Assembly (NCBI RefSeq): GCF_040958095.1
Contig: NC_091216.1
Span: 7,151,205-7,215,204 of the forward strand
Length of the DNA stretch: 64,000 nt
Origin: Procambarus clarkii
Lineage: Eukaryota; Arthropoda; Malacostraca; Decapoda; Cambaridae
Direction: 5' to 3'
The notes under the pieces were generated by a model, which saw nothing but the letters and a program-made list of their open reading frames with translations, did not search any database and had not been told where the DNA came from. Positions 46,951-59,941 of this stretch are shown piece by piece. The position numbers and the translations under genes were made by a program. Every line of letters starts with the position of its first letter. Position 1 is the stretch's first letter.

Positions 46951-48663
46951 TTAATCCAGTGTAATTGGCCTGTTATGATGGACATTGTCTTCTGTGTTGG
47001 CATCGATATGTTCTTGTCTTGTCCTTACTCTCATGGTGGGTAGAGTAAGTAGTTCCGTGATTTGGGTGTTCATGGTAGGTCGCTCTATTCTTATGTGAAT
47101 TGCCTCAAGAATTTGTAATCTTCTTGAATCTTGGGTTTTGTCTATTATGCAAGTATTCTTGTTCAACATTTCTCTTGTTAGAGTAATGTCATGGGCTTGT
47201 CTCATGTGATTCCTAGGGGCACCAGATTGAAGATGGCATGTCAAACGCCTCGTCAGCTTGGTCGACGTCATACCTATGTACTTACATTGAAGGTTACATC
47301 CTTCGTGGGGGCAAGTCTACATGTATACAAAGCTTGACTGCTGTAGAGGGTTCTCCGTCGGCTTCGGGCTGTTTTTGATAAGGAGTTCGGAAGTCTTCTT
47401 GGTTTTGTAGAATATTATCAGGTTTATGTTTTGGTTAGGAGTAGTGCTTTTTACTCCTCTACGGATTATTTCTTTCATTATTCTTTCCTCTTTTAGATGT
47501 TCACTGTGCATGGTTGATTTGTAATATAATTTTATTGGGGGTGTTGTGGTTTCTGTTCTAGGTTCTGAATTATACCAACGGTCCAAGTGTTTTCTTATAG
47601 CAGCGTTTATTTCCGCGTTGCTATATCCGTTGTTCACCAATACCTGAGTTACTCTTTCAAACTCTCTACTCACGTTGCTCCATTCAGAGCAGTGGGTAAG
47701 CGCTCGACGAATATAAGCATTGAGAACACTGGCTTTGTATCTTTGGGGGCACTCACTTCTACCGTTCAGGCATAATCCTATGTTGGTGGGCTTGGTATAT
47801 ACGTTGGTGCTTAAAGAGGTTCCTGTTTTTGTTATTAGTACATCCAAGAATGGCAGACTGTTATTTTCACTATTTTCATGTGTAAATCGGAGTACTGACT
47901 CTCTCTCTAAATGTCTTTTTAGGTCAATTAGTTCATCTGAGTCTTTTACTATTACGAATATGTCATCTACATAACGGCAGTATACAGTTGGTTTTTGTCT
48001 GCTACTGAAGACCCTATCTTCGATGGTTCCCATATAAAAATTAGCAAATAAAACTCCTAAGGGGGAGCCCATTGCTACTCCGTCTATTTGTAAATACATG
48101 TCTCCTTGTGGACTGATGAAAGGGGCTTCCTTTGTACATGCTTCGAGAAGACTTTTCAAGTGTGGCTCAGGTATGTCTAATTTGGGGGTGCTCTCGTCTC
48201 TGTATACTCTGTCCAGTATCATTCCTATGGTTGTGTCGACTGGGACGTTGGTAAAAAGGGATTCAACGTCCAGGGAAGCGATGATTCCATCGGGCTGGGT
48301 AGATTTGATCAATTCTAGGAAATCTGCTGATGATTGTAGACTAAACTTACTTGGAGTGTATGGAGTTAGGAGTTCATTGAGTTTCTTTGCCAGGTGATAA
48401 GTTGGGGTTGGTATTTGGCTGATTATAGGGCGTAGTGGGTTACCTGGTTTATGCGTCTTAACATTGCCGTAGGCATATCCTAAGCCATAGTCGCCTTGAA
48501 GTTTATTGAAATGCACACTACCTTTCTTTGCGTTGATTGCTGTAATTGTTTTGTTTACTTTCCGCTTAAGGTCTTCTACGGGGTTCCTCGTGATCCGTTG
48601 AAATTTGGAGTCGTCACTTAGGATGTCGCTAATTTTGTTCATGTATTCATGGGTAGGAATCAA
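46951..48663 (-). pseudogene. Family B Penelope ORF, truncated with one nonsense change
   Basis: A 448-codon stretch (47317-48663) carries RT motifs SLDVESLFTNVPV, GVAMGSPLG and YCRYVDD. It ends at a TAG where the intact copy has the Tyr of YMYTCP; the GIY-YIG part (YIGMTSTKLTRRLTCH) continues past it in the same frame to 46951. Other differences are few (for example RRGVKSTT against RKGVKITT). It lacks the first 262 residues. Confidence 0.85.
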
Positions 48664-48705
48664 TATTCAACTAGTATTGTAAAATCAACTAGTATTGTAA
48701 GATCT

Positions 48706-48748
48706 GTTCACTTGAGAATGAACCATGGAGGTTCGAAACGTCGTGCAA
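48706..48748 (+). ncRNA. Hammerhead-like ribozyme motif, family B (5' terminal repeat)
   Basis: Stem I GUUCAC 48706-48711 pairs partly with GUGCAA 48743-48748; core UUGAGAA 48712-48718 plus U; stem II GAACC 48720-48724 with GGUUC 48730-48734; GAAA 48735-48738; then CG and UC. The stem III position is only CG, as in minimal hammerheads that work as dimers. Confidence 0.5.
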
Positions 48749-48815
48749 ATTATACAAATAAGTGTAATACACTCTATAGTAAATCACTTCTTTTCTTCAC
48801 CTTAAAAGTACGAAA

Positions 48816-51308
48816 ATGAGTTTTGGAGAACTCCTATTCCAATTAAGCCCTGATGCTAAGAAAATAGTTAGAGGGATAGAAGCCCTAAACCAGAAAATAA
48901 TAAATACAGAATATGCGGTCATATTCAATGAAACATGTTTGAAAGAAAACCTGCTGCCAGTATACACCAATATAAACCCACATGACCCAGCAGTCCGCAA
49001 TACAGAGTTTACCTATAGGTATAGGCAAGAGCTCATTCGGCATCAACTAAACAAGAAGAAGGAAGCCCTCCAAACCTTTATAGAGCAGGCGGAGCATCTG
49101 TTAAACAAATGGACCCAGTACGACATCCCTATCCAACTCAAGCAAACCATCAACAGTGAACTATTTAACCTGAAACAACAACATAAAACTCTTGTAGAAA
49201 CAAAGACACTCCGTAAGTTAACATCCCTTAACGGTGGACAGCTAAAAATCCCTCGTCCTAAAGATGGCTACTTTAACCTGACTTCTTATGATCTTACCCA
49301 GGACCAACGAGACCTCTTAAATCTTGGTCTAAATTGTCAATTCTTATCTAAACCAAAGATGCATCAAAAACGCCTGGAAATCGAAATGCTTCTGGACGAT
49401 ATCCATAAGCTAGAAGACAACAAAAAAGTCATCACCACTGACACACTTCAAGCTGAACTACTTGCAGAAGCAGGGAAAAAACGAGGAACATATTCATCTA
49501 CAATCTTAACCCCACGACTCAAAGAAGCAGCGAAACAACTAAAAAATCTGAAAGACGTAACAATAAGAAAAGCCGACAAAACAGCAGCATATGTATTGAT
49601 TCCTACCCATGAATACATGAACAAAATTAGCGACATCCTAAGTGACGACTCCAAATTTCAACGGATCACGAGGAACCTCGTAGAAGACCTTAAGCGGAAA
49701 GTAAACAAAACAATTACAGCAATCAACGCAAAGAAAGGTAGTGTGCATTTCAATAAACTTCAAGGCGACTATGGCTTAGGATATGCCTACGGCAATGTTA
49801 AGACGCATAAACCAGGTAACCCACTACGCCCTATAATCAGCCAAATACCAACCCCAACTTATCACCTGGCAAAGAAACTCAATGAACTCCTAACTCCATA
49901 CACTCCAAGTAAGTTTAGTCTACAATCATCAGCAGATTTCCTAGAATTGATCAAATCTACCCAGCCCGATGGAATCATCGCTTCCCTGGACGTTGAATCC
50001 CTTTTTACCAACGTCCCAGTCGACACAACCATAGGAATGATACTGGACAGAGTATACAGAGACGAGAGCACCCCCAAATTAGACATACCTGAGCCACACT
50101 TGAAAAGTCTTCTCGAAGCATGTACAAAGGAAGCCCCTTTCATCAGTCCACAAGGAGACATGTATTTACAAATAGACGGAGTAGCAATGGGCTCCCCCTT
50201 AGGAGTTTTATTTGCTAATTTTTATATGGGAACCATCGAAGATAGGGTCTTCAGTAGCAGACAAAAACCAACTGTATACTGCCGTTATGTAGATGACATA
50301 TTCGTAATAGTAAAAGACTCAGATGAACTAATTGACCTAAAAAGACACCTAGAGAGAGAGTCAGTACTCCGATTTACACATGAAAATAGTGAAAATAACA
50401 GTCTGCCATTCTTGGATGTACTAATAACAAAAACAGGAACCTCTTTAAGCACCAACGTATATACCAAGCCCACCAACATAGGATTATGCCTGAACGGTAG
50501 AAGTGAGTGCCCCCAAAGATACAAAGCCAGTGTTCTCAATGCTTATATTCGTCGAGCGCTTACCCACTGCTCTGAATGGAGCAACGTGAGTAGAGAGTTT
50601 GAAAGAGTAACTCAGGTATTGGTGAACAACGGATATAGCAACGCGGAAATAAACGCTGCTATAAGAAAACACTTGGACCGTTGGTATAATTCAGAACCTA
50701 GAACAGAAACCACAACACCCCCAATAAAATTATATTACAAGTCAACCATGCACAGTGAACATCTAAAAGAGGAAAGAATAATGAAAGAAATAATCCGGAA
50801 AGGAGTAAAAATCACTACTCCTAACCAAAACATAAACCTGATAATATTCTACAAAACCAAGAAGACTTCCGAACTCCTTATCAAAAACAGCCCGAAGCCG
50901 ACGGAGAACCCTTTACAGCAGTCAAGCGTTGTATACATGTACACTTGCCCCCACGAAGGATGTAACCTTCAATGTAAGTACATAGGTATGACGTCGACCA
51001 AGCTGACGAGGCGTTTGACATGCCATCTTCAATCTGGTGCCCCTAGGAATCACATGAGACAAGCCCATGACATTACTCTAACAAGAGAAATGTTGAACAA
51101 GAATACTTGCATAATAGACAAAACCCAAGATTCAAGAAGATTACAAATTCTTGAGGCAATTCACATAAGAATAGAGCGACCTACCATGAACACCCAAATC
51201 ACGGAACTATTTACTCTACCCACCATGAGAGTAAGGACAAGACAAGAACATATCGATGCCAACACAGAAGACAATGTCCATCATAACAGGCCAATTACAC
51301 TGGATTAA
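48816..51308 (+). CDS. Penelope-like reverse transcriptase with GIY-YIG endonuclease
   Basis: The 830-residue frame is intact. Residues 1-250 are a helical N-terminal region with RKADKTAAYVLIPTHEY near 251-267. RT motifs follow: GNVKTHKPGNPLRPIIS (326-342), SLDVESLFTNVPV (390-402, motif A Asp 392), GVAMGSPLG (455-463), CRYVDDIFVI (489-498, catalytic Asps 493-494), LPFLDVLIT (530-538). The thumb contains RVTQVLVNNGYSNAEINAAI. C711, C716 and C720 form a Cys motif before YIG (722-724) of the GIY-YIG nuclease, with R732/R733 and H737. The protein would nick DNA and prime reverse transcription. The ATG at 48816 is the first in frame and is shared by all terminal-repeat copies. All catalytic residues I can judge are present. 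Confidence 0.9.
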   Translation: MSFGELLFQLSPDAKKIVRGIEALNQKIINTEYAVIFNETCLKENLLPVYTNINPHDPAVRNTEFTYRYRQELIRHQLNKKKEALQTFIEQAEHLLNKWTQYDIPIQLKQTINSELFNLKQQHKTLVETKTLRKLTSLNGGQLKIPRPKDGYFNLTSYDLTQDQRDLLNLGLNCQFLSKPKMHQKRLEIEMLLDDIHKLEDNKKVITTDTLQAELLAEAGKKRGTYSSTILTPRLKEAAKQLKNLKDVTIRKADKTAAYVLIPTHEYMNKISDILSDDSKFQRITRNLVEDLKRKVNKTITAINAKKGSVHFNKLQGDYGLGYAYGNVKTHKPGNPLRPIISQIPTPTYHLAKKLNELLTPYTPSKFSLQSSADFLELIKSTQPDGIIASLDVESLFTNVPVDTTIGMILDRVYRDESTPKLDIPEPHLKSLLEACTKEAPFISPQGDMYLQIDGVAMGSPLGVLFANFYMGTIEDRVFSSRQKPTVYCRYVDDIFVIVKDSDELIDLKRHLERESVLRFTHENSENNSLPFLDVLITKTGTSLSTNVYTKPTNIGLCLNGRSECPQRYKASVLNAYIRRALTHCSEWSNVSREFERVTQVLVNNGYSNAEINAAIRKHLDRWYNSEPRTETTTPPIKLYYKSTMHSEHLKEERIMKEIIRKGVKITTPNQNINLIIFYKTKKTSELLIKNSPKPTENPLQQSSVVYMYTCPHEGCNLQCKYIGMTSTKLTRRLTCHLQSGAPRNHMRQAHDITLTREMLNKNTCIIDKTQDSRRLQILEAIHIRIERPTMNTQITELFTLPTMRVRTRQEHIDANTEDNVHHNRPITLD

Positions 51309-51461
51309 TCTTTGTGTTTAGATAGGAGATGCCTCGTATGGGCCAATAAGCCTTCTGCAGCCCCTATGTTTATCCCTTATGTATCCCCCCATGTTTTTCA
51401 CCTTCATTGTATTATCACCTGACCTAATGCGGGTATAAAATCAACTAGTATTGTAAGATCT

Positions 51462-51504
51462 GTTCACTTGAGAATGAACCATGGAGGTTCGAAACGTCGT
51501 GCAA
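51462..51504 (+). ncRNA. Hammerhead-like ribozyme motif, family B (3' terminal repeat)
   Basis: Identical to the motif at 48706-48748. Two motifs one element-length apart would allow release of unit-length RNA if active. Confidence 0.5.
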
Positions 51505-51571
51505 ATTATACAAATAAGTGTAATACACTCTATAGTAAATCACTTCTTTTCTTCACCTTAAAAGTACGAAA

Positions 51572-51735
51572 ATGAGTTTTGGAGAACTCCTATTCCAATT
51601 AAGCCCTGATGCTAAGAAAATAGTTAGAGGGATAGAAGCCCTAAACCAGAAAATAATAAATACAGAATATGCGGTCATATTCAATGAAACATGTTTGAAA
51701 GAAAACCTGCTGCCAGTATACACCAATATATATAT
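51572..51735 (+). pseudogene. Family B ORF start in 3' terminal repeat
   Basis: It repeats the first about 52 codons of the intact ORF (MSFGELLFQLSPDAKKIVRG to NLLPVYTNI) and then reads into TA repeats. Confidence 0.85.
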
Positions 51736-51737
51736 AT

Positions 51738-52365
<628 letters not shown>

Positions 52366-52456
<91 letters not shown>
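52366..52456. repeat. (TA)n microsatellite
   Basis: About 90 bp of TA. Confidence 0.95.
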
Positions 52457-52459
<3 letters not shown>

Positions 52460-52842
52460 GTACCTAGTAGCCAGAACTCACTTTTTGGCCTACTATTCAA
52501 GGCCCGATTTGCCTAATAAGCCAAGTTTTCCTGAATTAATATATTTTTTCTAATTTTTTTCTTATGAAATGATAAAGCTACCCATTTCATTATGTATGAG
52601 GTCAATTTTTTTTTATTGGAGTTAAAATTAACGTAGATATATGACCGAACCTAACCAACCCTACCTAACCTAACCTAACCTATCTTTATAGGTTAGGTTT
52701 GGTTAGGTAGCCGAAAAAGTTAGGTTAGGTTAGGTTAGGTAGGTTAGGTAGTCGAAAAACAATTAATTCATGAAAACTTGGCTTATTAGGCAAATCGGGC
52801 CTTGAATAGTAGACCAAAAAGTGAGTTCTGGCTACTAGGTAC

Positions 52843-52845
<3 letters not shown>
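52457..52845. mobile_element. 390-bp MITE, copy 2
   Basis: Ends GTCGTACCTAGTAGCCAG and CTGGCTACTAGGTACGAC; same orientation as copy 1, 389 bp. TTAGG/AACCT-like runs lie at about 52646-52756. Confidence 0.9.

Positions 52846-52903
<58 letters not shown>
52846..52903. repeat. (TA)n microsatellite
   Basis: About 58 bp of TA between two MITE copies. Confidence 0.95.
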
Positions 52904-53469
<566 letters not shown>

Positions 53470-53701
53470 GACTATAATATCTTGCTTGAACCATATAACT
53501 AGCTGTTGTTATATTTACTAAACATTATCTCATTTATTGACTATGCACACAAGGCTGCGTAGTGTTCGGATTTTTTTATGCTGGAACAGAACACGTATTC
53601 AGCCTCTGTACTGTGTTTTTCATTTTATCCGTTGTATAAATACAATGCTGATGTGTTAAAATCCCAACATGTACATTGTGTTCCTTCGGTCAATAACCTT
53701 G

Positions 53702-54590
53702 TTTATCCTTAGGAACTGTACCTGAAGTTTATCCTTAGGAACTGTACCTGAAGTTTATCCTTAGGAACTGTACCTGAAGTTTATCCTTAGGAACTGTACC
53801 TGAAGTTTATCCTTAGGAACTGTACCTGAAGTTTATCCTTAGGAACTGTACCTGAAGTTTATCCTTAGGAACTGTACCTGAAGTTTATCCTTAGGAACTG
53901 TACCTGAAGTTTGTCCTTAGGAACTGTACCTGAAGTTTATCCTTAAGAACTGTACCTGAAGTTTATCATTAGGAACTGTACCTGAAGTCTATCCTTAGGA
54001 ACTGTACCTGAAGTTTATCATTAGGAACTGTACCTGAAGTTTATCCTTAGGGACTGTACCTGAAGTTTATCATTAAGAACCGTACCTGAAGTTTATCATT
54101 AAGAACTGTACCTGAAGTTTATCCTTAAGAACTGTACCTGAATTTTATCATTAAGAACTGTACCTGAAGTTTATCATTAAGAACTGTACCTGAAGTTTAT
54201 CATTAAGAACTGTACCTGAAGTTTATCATTAAGAACTGTACCTGAAGTTTATCCTTAAGAACTGTACCTGAATTTTATCATTAAGAACTGTACCTGAAGT
54301 TTATCATTAAGAACTGTACCTGAAGTTTATCATTAAGAACTGTACCTGAAGTTTATCATTAAGAACTGTACCTGAAGTTTATCATTAAGAACTGTACCTG
54401 AAGTTTATCCTTAAGAACTGTACCTGAAGTTTATCATTAAGAACTGTACCTGAAGTTTATCATTAAGAACTGTACCTGAAGTTTATCCTTAAGAACTGTA
54501 CCTGAATTTTATCATTAAGAACTGTACCTGAAGTTTATCATTAAGAACTGTACCTGAAGTTTATCCTTAAGAACTGTACCTGAAGTTTAC
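53702..54590. repeat. 26-bp minisatellite
   Basis: About 34 units of GTTTATCCTTAGGAACTGTA plus CCTGAA. The left third is mainly CCTTAGG type and the right two thirds mainly CATTAAG type, with GAATTTTATC variants near 54140, 54270 and 54508, suggesting block duplications. No open frame of interest. Confidence 0.92.
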
Positions 54591-54887
54591 AGCCCATTTA
54601 CTTGTATCAAGGACAAGAGGACTAGATGGACTTATAACTAAGCTAAGGCTTTTTTATTTTTAGTAGTGCACGCCTTTTATTTTTTGCATTTATAAATTTA
54701 GTTTCCTCATTACATCTATCCCGGTATTTATCCCTCAGTGTGAGTGTGTGTGTGAGTGTGAGAATGTGAGTGTATTTACTTATTATTTGTATTTACTATT
54801 TGTGTCAGCATAAGCGAGCTAATAGTTCTTGCACCCCGCCGTTCTCATCAATCTATTTTTCATATATTAAATCGGCAATATGTATTT
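54591..54887. other. Unannotated spacer
   Basis: AT-rich sequence with a short GTGTGAGTGTGTG stretch near 54740. No gene seen. Confidence 0.4.
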
Positions 54888-55069
54888 CTCTCTAACACAC
54901 ACACGCGCACCAGGTATCTATATACTGCAGGTGAGCAGGAACACCAGGGTGAACGAAACTGCCCATTTGTTTCTGTCTCTGCCGGGGATCGAACCCCGGC
55001 CCTTAGGATTACGACCCCAGAGCGCAGCTCACTACGCAAGGAGGCCCTCAAAGTGTTGTGTGTATTCAC
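54888..55069 (-). mobile_element. tRNA-headed SINE, different body
   Basis: On the minus strand a tRNA-like head (B box GGTTCGATCCCC at about 54986-54997, T-stem CCGGGG/CCCCGG) is followed by AGACAGAAACAAATGGGCAG and a body unlike the other SINEs. It abuts the 3' end of LINE copy 1. Forty-nine bases of the head also occur at 52253-52301. Confidence 0.75.
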
Positions 55070-55510
55070 CTAGATGTACTCACCTATTTGTGCTTGCGGG
55101 GGTTGAGCTTTGGCTTTTTGGTCCCTCTCAATCGTCAATCAACTGGTGTACAGGTTCCAGAGCCTACTGGGCTCTATCATATCTACATTTGAAACTGTGT
55201 ATGGAGTCAGCCTCCACCACTTCACTGGCTCTACCTGAACTCTACCTGAACGCATTCCACCTGTTAACTACTCTCACACTGAAAAAGTTCTTTCTAATGT
55301 CCCTGTGGCTCATTTGGCTACTCAGTTTCCACCTGTGTCCCCTTGTTCACGTACTACCAGTGATAAACAGTTTATCCTTATCTACCCTGTCAATTCCACG
55401 GAGAATTTTGTAGGTATTGATCATGTCTCCCCTTTTTCTTCTGTCTTCCAGTGTCGTGAGACTAATTTCCCGCAGCCTTTCCTCGTAGCTTATGCCTCTT
55501 AGTTCTGGGA

Positions 55511-55954
55511 CTAGCCTAGTGGTATACCTCTGAACTTTTTCAAGCTTCTTCTTGTGCTTAACAAGGTACGGGCTCCATGCTGGGGCCCATTCTCTTGGAT
55601 TGGTCGTACATATGTGGTATACAAGGTTCTGAATGATTCCTTACACAGGTTCCTGACGGCTGTTCTGATGTTAGCCAGCCTCGCATATGCCGCAGACGTT
55701 ATGCTTTTTATGTGGGCTTCAGGAGACAGGTTTGGTGTGATATCAACTCCTAGAACTTTGTCTCTGTCCGTTTCATTAAACATTTCATCTCCTATTCTGT
55801 ATCCTGTGTCTGGCCTCCTATTTCCACTGGCTAGTTTCATTACTTTGCATTTACTCGGGTTAAACTTTAGCAGCCATTTCTTGGACCAATGATTCATTCT
55901 GTCTAGGTCATCTTGTAGCCTCTTACTATCATCCTCTGATTTAATCTTCTTCAT
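55511..55954 (-). pseudogene. LINE RT C-terminal region, duplicated flank of gap
   Basis: It is identical to the corresponding part of 56612-57055 and probably represents the same genomic sequence. It contains KWLLKFNPSKCKVMKL, LGVDITPNLSPEAHI and FRTLYTTYVRP. Confidence 0.7.
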
Positions 55955-56000
55955 AATTTTTGCATCATCATCAAACAGTGAGAGGAACGATTCTATACCC

Positions 56001-56500
56001 NNNNNNNNNNNNNNNNNNNNNNNNNNNNNNNNNNNNNNNNNNNNNNNNNNNNNNNNNNNNNNNNNNNNNNNNNNNNNNNNNNNNNNNNNNNNNNNNNNNN
56101 NNNNNNNNNNNNNNNNNNNNNNNNNNNNNNNNNNNNNNNNNNNNNNNNNNNNNNNNNNNNNNNNNNNNNNNNNNNNNNNNNNNNNNNNNNNNNNNNNNNN
56201 NNNNNNNNNNNNNNNNNNNNNNNNNNNNNNNNNNNNNNNNNNNNNNNNNNNNNNNNNNNNNNNNNNNNNNNNNNNNNNNNNNNNNNNNNNNNNNNNNNNN
56301 NNNNNNNNNNNNNNNNNNNNNNNNNNNNNNNNNNNNNNNNNNNNNNNNNNNNNNNNNNNNNNNNNNNNNNNNNNNNNNNNNNNNNNNNNNNNNNNNNNNN
56401 NNNNNNNNNNNNNNNNNNNNNNNNNNNNNNNNNNNNNNNNNNNNNNNNNNNNNNNNNNNNNNNNNNNNNNNNNNNNNNNNNNNNNNNNNNNNNNNNNNNN
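56001..56500. other. Assembly gap (500 N)
   Basis: Exactly 500 N, a conventional placeholder size. The 601 bp to the left (55400-56000) equals the 601 bp starting at 56501. Confidence 0.98.
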
Positions 56501-56611
56501 GGAGAATTTTGTAGGTATTGATCATGTCTCCCCTTTTTCTTCTGTCTTCCAGTGTCGTGAGACTAATTTCCCGCAGCCTTTCCTCGTAGCTTATGCCTCT
56601 TAGTTCTGGGA

Positions 56612-57358
56612 CTAGCCTAGTGGTATACCTCTGAACTTTTTCAAGCTTCTTCTTGTGCTTAACAAGGTACGGGCTCCATGCTGGGGCCCATTCTCTTGGA
56701 TTGGTCGTACATATGTGGTATACAAGGTTCTGAATGATTCCTTACACAGGTTCCTGACGGCTGTTCTGATGTTAGCCAGCCTCGCATATGCCGCAGACGT
56801 TATGCTTTTTATGTGGGCTTCAGGAGACAGGTTTGGTGTGATATCAACTCCTAGAACTTTGTCTCTGTCCGTTTCATTAAACATTTCATCTCCTATTCTG
56901 TATCCTGTGTCTGGCCTCCTATTTCCACTGGCTAGTTTCATTACTTTGCATTTACTCGGGTTAAACTTTAGCAGCCATTTCTTGGACCAATGATTCATTC
57001 TGTCTAGGTCATCTTGTAGCCTCTTACTATCATCCTCTGATTTAATCTTCTTCATAATTTTTGCATCATCATCAAACAGTGAGAGGAACGATTCTATACC
57101 CTCTGGGAGATCGTTTACATATATCAGAAACAGTATAGATCCAAGGACTGACCCTTGCGGGACTCCACTTGCGACGTCTCGCCATTCTGAGACCTCACCC
57201 CTCATCGTGACTCGTTGTCTTCTGTTGCTTAAGTACTCCCTTATCCAATGGAGTACCTTCCCTTTCACTCCAACCGGAATCTCCAGCTTTTTCACTAGCC
57301 TCTTGTGTGGTACTATGTTAAATGCGTTCTGGCAATCCAAAATATGCAGTCTGCACAC
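56612..57358 (-). pseudogene. LINE RT (motif A to C-terminal domain)
   Basis: The 248-codon stretch contains HILDCQNAFNIVPHKRLV (motif A region, Asp present), RQRVTMRGEVSEW, VASGVPQGSVLGSILFLIYV (motif B) and FLSLFDDDAKIM, where motif C FADD has become FDDD. It ends in a frame break after YVRPIQENG. The RT group is CR1/L2/Jockey-like. Confidence 0.8.
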
Positions 57359-57572
57359 CCCTCTCTTTCTTGCCTGATTTTTGTTGCCTTGTTGTAGAAA
57401 TCAATTAATCCTGTGAGGCAGAACTTGGTATCCCTGTACCCATGTTCATGCTGTGTTACAAAGTTCTTTTGTTCCAGACGTTCCACTAGTTTTTTCGCAC
57501 AATCTTCTCCTTCATCTTGCATGGTATGCAAGTTAAGGACACTGACCTGTAATGTGTGTGTGTGTGTGTGTA

Positions 57573-58437
57573 CTCACCTAGTACTCACCTAGTTGTGCTT
57601 GCGGGGGTTGAGCTCTGGCTCTTTGGTCCCGCCTCTCAACCGTCAATCAACTGGTGTACAGATTCCTGAACCTACTGGGCTCTATCATATCTACACTTGA
57701 AACTGTGTATGGAGTCAGCCTCCACCACATCACTTCCTAATGCATTCCATTTGTCAACCACTCTGACACTAAAAAAGTTCTTTCTAATATCTCTGTGGCT
57801 CATTCGGGCGCTCAGTTTCCACCTGTGTCCCTTGTGCGTGTGCCCCTTGTGTTAAATAGCCTGTCTTTATCTACCCTATCAATTCCCTTGAGAATCTTGA
57901 ATGTAGTGATCATGTCCCCCCTAACTCTTCTGTCTCCCAGCGAAGTGAGGTTTAATTCCCGCAGTCTCTCCTCGTAGCTCATACCTCTCAGCTCGGGTAC
58001 TAGTCTGGTGGCAAATCTTTGAACCTTTTCCAGTTTAGTCTTATCCTTGACTAGATATGGAAACCATACTGGGGCTGCATACTCCAGAATTGGCCTGACA
58101 TATGTGGTGTACAAAGTTCTGAATGATTCTTTACACAAATTTCTGAATGCCGTTCGTATGTTGGCCAGCCTGGCATATGCCGCTGATGTTATCCTCTTGA
58201 TATGTGCTGCAGGAGACAGGTCTGGCGTGATATCAACTCCCAAGTCTTTTTCTTTCTCTGACTCCTGAATGATTTCCTCTCCCAGATGATACCTTGTATT
58301 TGGCCTCCTGCTCCCTACACCTATCTTCATTACATTACATTTGGTTGGGTTGAACTCTAACAACCACTTGTTCGACCATTCCTTCAGTTTGTCTAGGTCT
58401 TCTTGAAGCCTGAAACAGTCCTCTTCTGTCTTAATCC
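57573..58437 (-). mobile_element. GT-tailed LINE, copy 2 (5'-truncated)
   Basis: 3' end at about 57573 next to a short (TG)n and 5' truncation at 58437 against a long (TG)n. It encodes the RT C-terminus (57812-58363): LLEFNPTKCNVMKI, LGVDITPDLSPAAHIKRITS, FRTLYTTYVRPILEYAAP and SYEERLRELNLTSL. Confidence 0.85.
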
Positions 58438-58439
58438 TG

Positions 58440-58532
<93 letters not shown>
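58437..58532. repeat. (TG)n microsatellite
   Basis: About 96 bp of TG, at the 5' truncation of copy 2 and followed by 3'-tail sequence of the LINE family. Confidence 0.95.
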
Positions 58533-59777
<1,245 letters not shown>

Positions 59778-59778
<1 letters not shown>

Positions 59779-59809
59779 AGTGTGTGTGTGTGAGTGTGTG
59801 TGTGTGTGT
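59778..59809. repeat. (TG)n microsatellite
   Basis: About 32 bp of TG with one GAG interruption, followed by a short LINE 3'-tail fragment to about 59891. Confidence 0.9.
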
Positions 59810-59889
59810 ACTCACCTAATTGTACTCACCTAATTGTGCTTGCGGGGGTTGAGCTTTGGCTCTTTGGTCCCGCCTCTCAACTGTCAATC

Positions 59890-59891
<2 letters not shown>

Positions 59892-59940
<49 letters not shown>
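59892..59940. repeat. (GT)n microsatellite
   Basis: About 48 bp of TG at the 3' side of the SINE. Confidence 0.95.

Positions 59941-59941
<1 letters not shown>

Larger units (their letters stand above)
46568..48663 (-). mobile_element. Penelope-like element, family B, inverted 5'-truncated copy
   Basis: In minus orientation it has ORF sequence from about residue 263 of the intact copy to the C-terminus, the 3' UTR and a 3' terminal repeat (46568-46830). It is nearly identical to the intact plus copy next to it. It is truncated at 48663, 20-odd bases from the start of the plus copy's terminal repeat, so the two are head to head. Confidence 0.88.
48681..51735 (+). mobile_element. Penelope-like element, family B, complete copy
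   Basis: Its structure is terminal repeat (48681-48973), intact ORF (48816-51308), 3' UTR, and a second terminal repeat (51435-51729) that ends at a short TA tract. The terminal repeats are direct, identical over about 290 bp, and include the first about 52 codons of the ORF. Penelope-like elements typically carry such pseudo-LTRs. Identity of repeats and an intact ORF argue for a recent insertion. Confidence 0.9.
55060..57550 (-). mobile_element. GT-tailed LINE, copy 1, with assembly gap
   Basis: The minus-strand 3' end lies at about 55060 (GCTTGCGGGGGTTGAGCTTT on plus). The C-terminal RT region appears twice, 55400-56000 and 56501-57101, around a 500-N gap. RT motifs further upstream (56.6-57.36 kb) include LDCQNAFNIVPH and [20 protein letters not shown]. 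The 5' end is near 57550 at a short (TG)n. Confidence 0.85.

Noticed and set aside
48681..51735. Ordinary LTR retrotransposon because of direct terminal repeats
   Set aside because: The RT is of Penelope type with a C-terminal GIY-YIG nuclease, no integrase or RNase H, and the repeats include the ORF start, which marks pseudo-LTRs.
53702..54590. CRISPR-like regular repeats
   Set aside because: Units are contiguous with no unique spacers, and the window is eukaryotic; it is a minisatellite.
55960..56525. Open frames across the N gap
   Set aside because: Unknown bases are not coding evidence.
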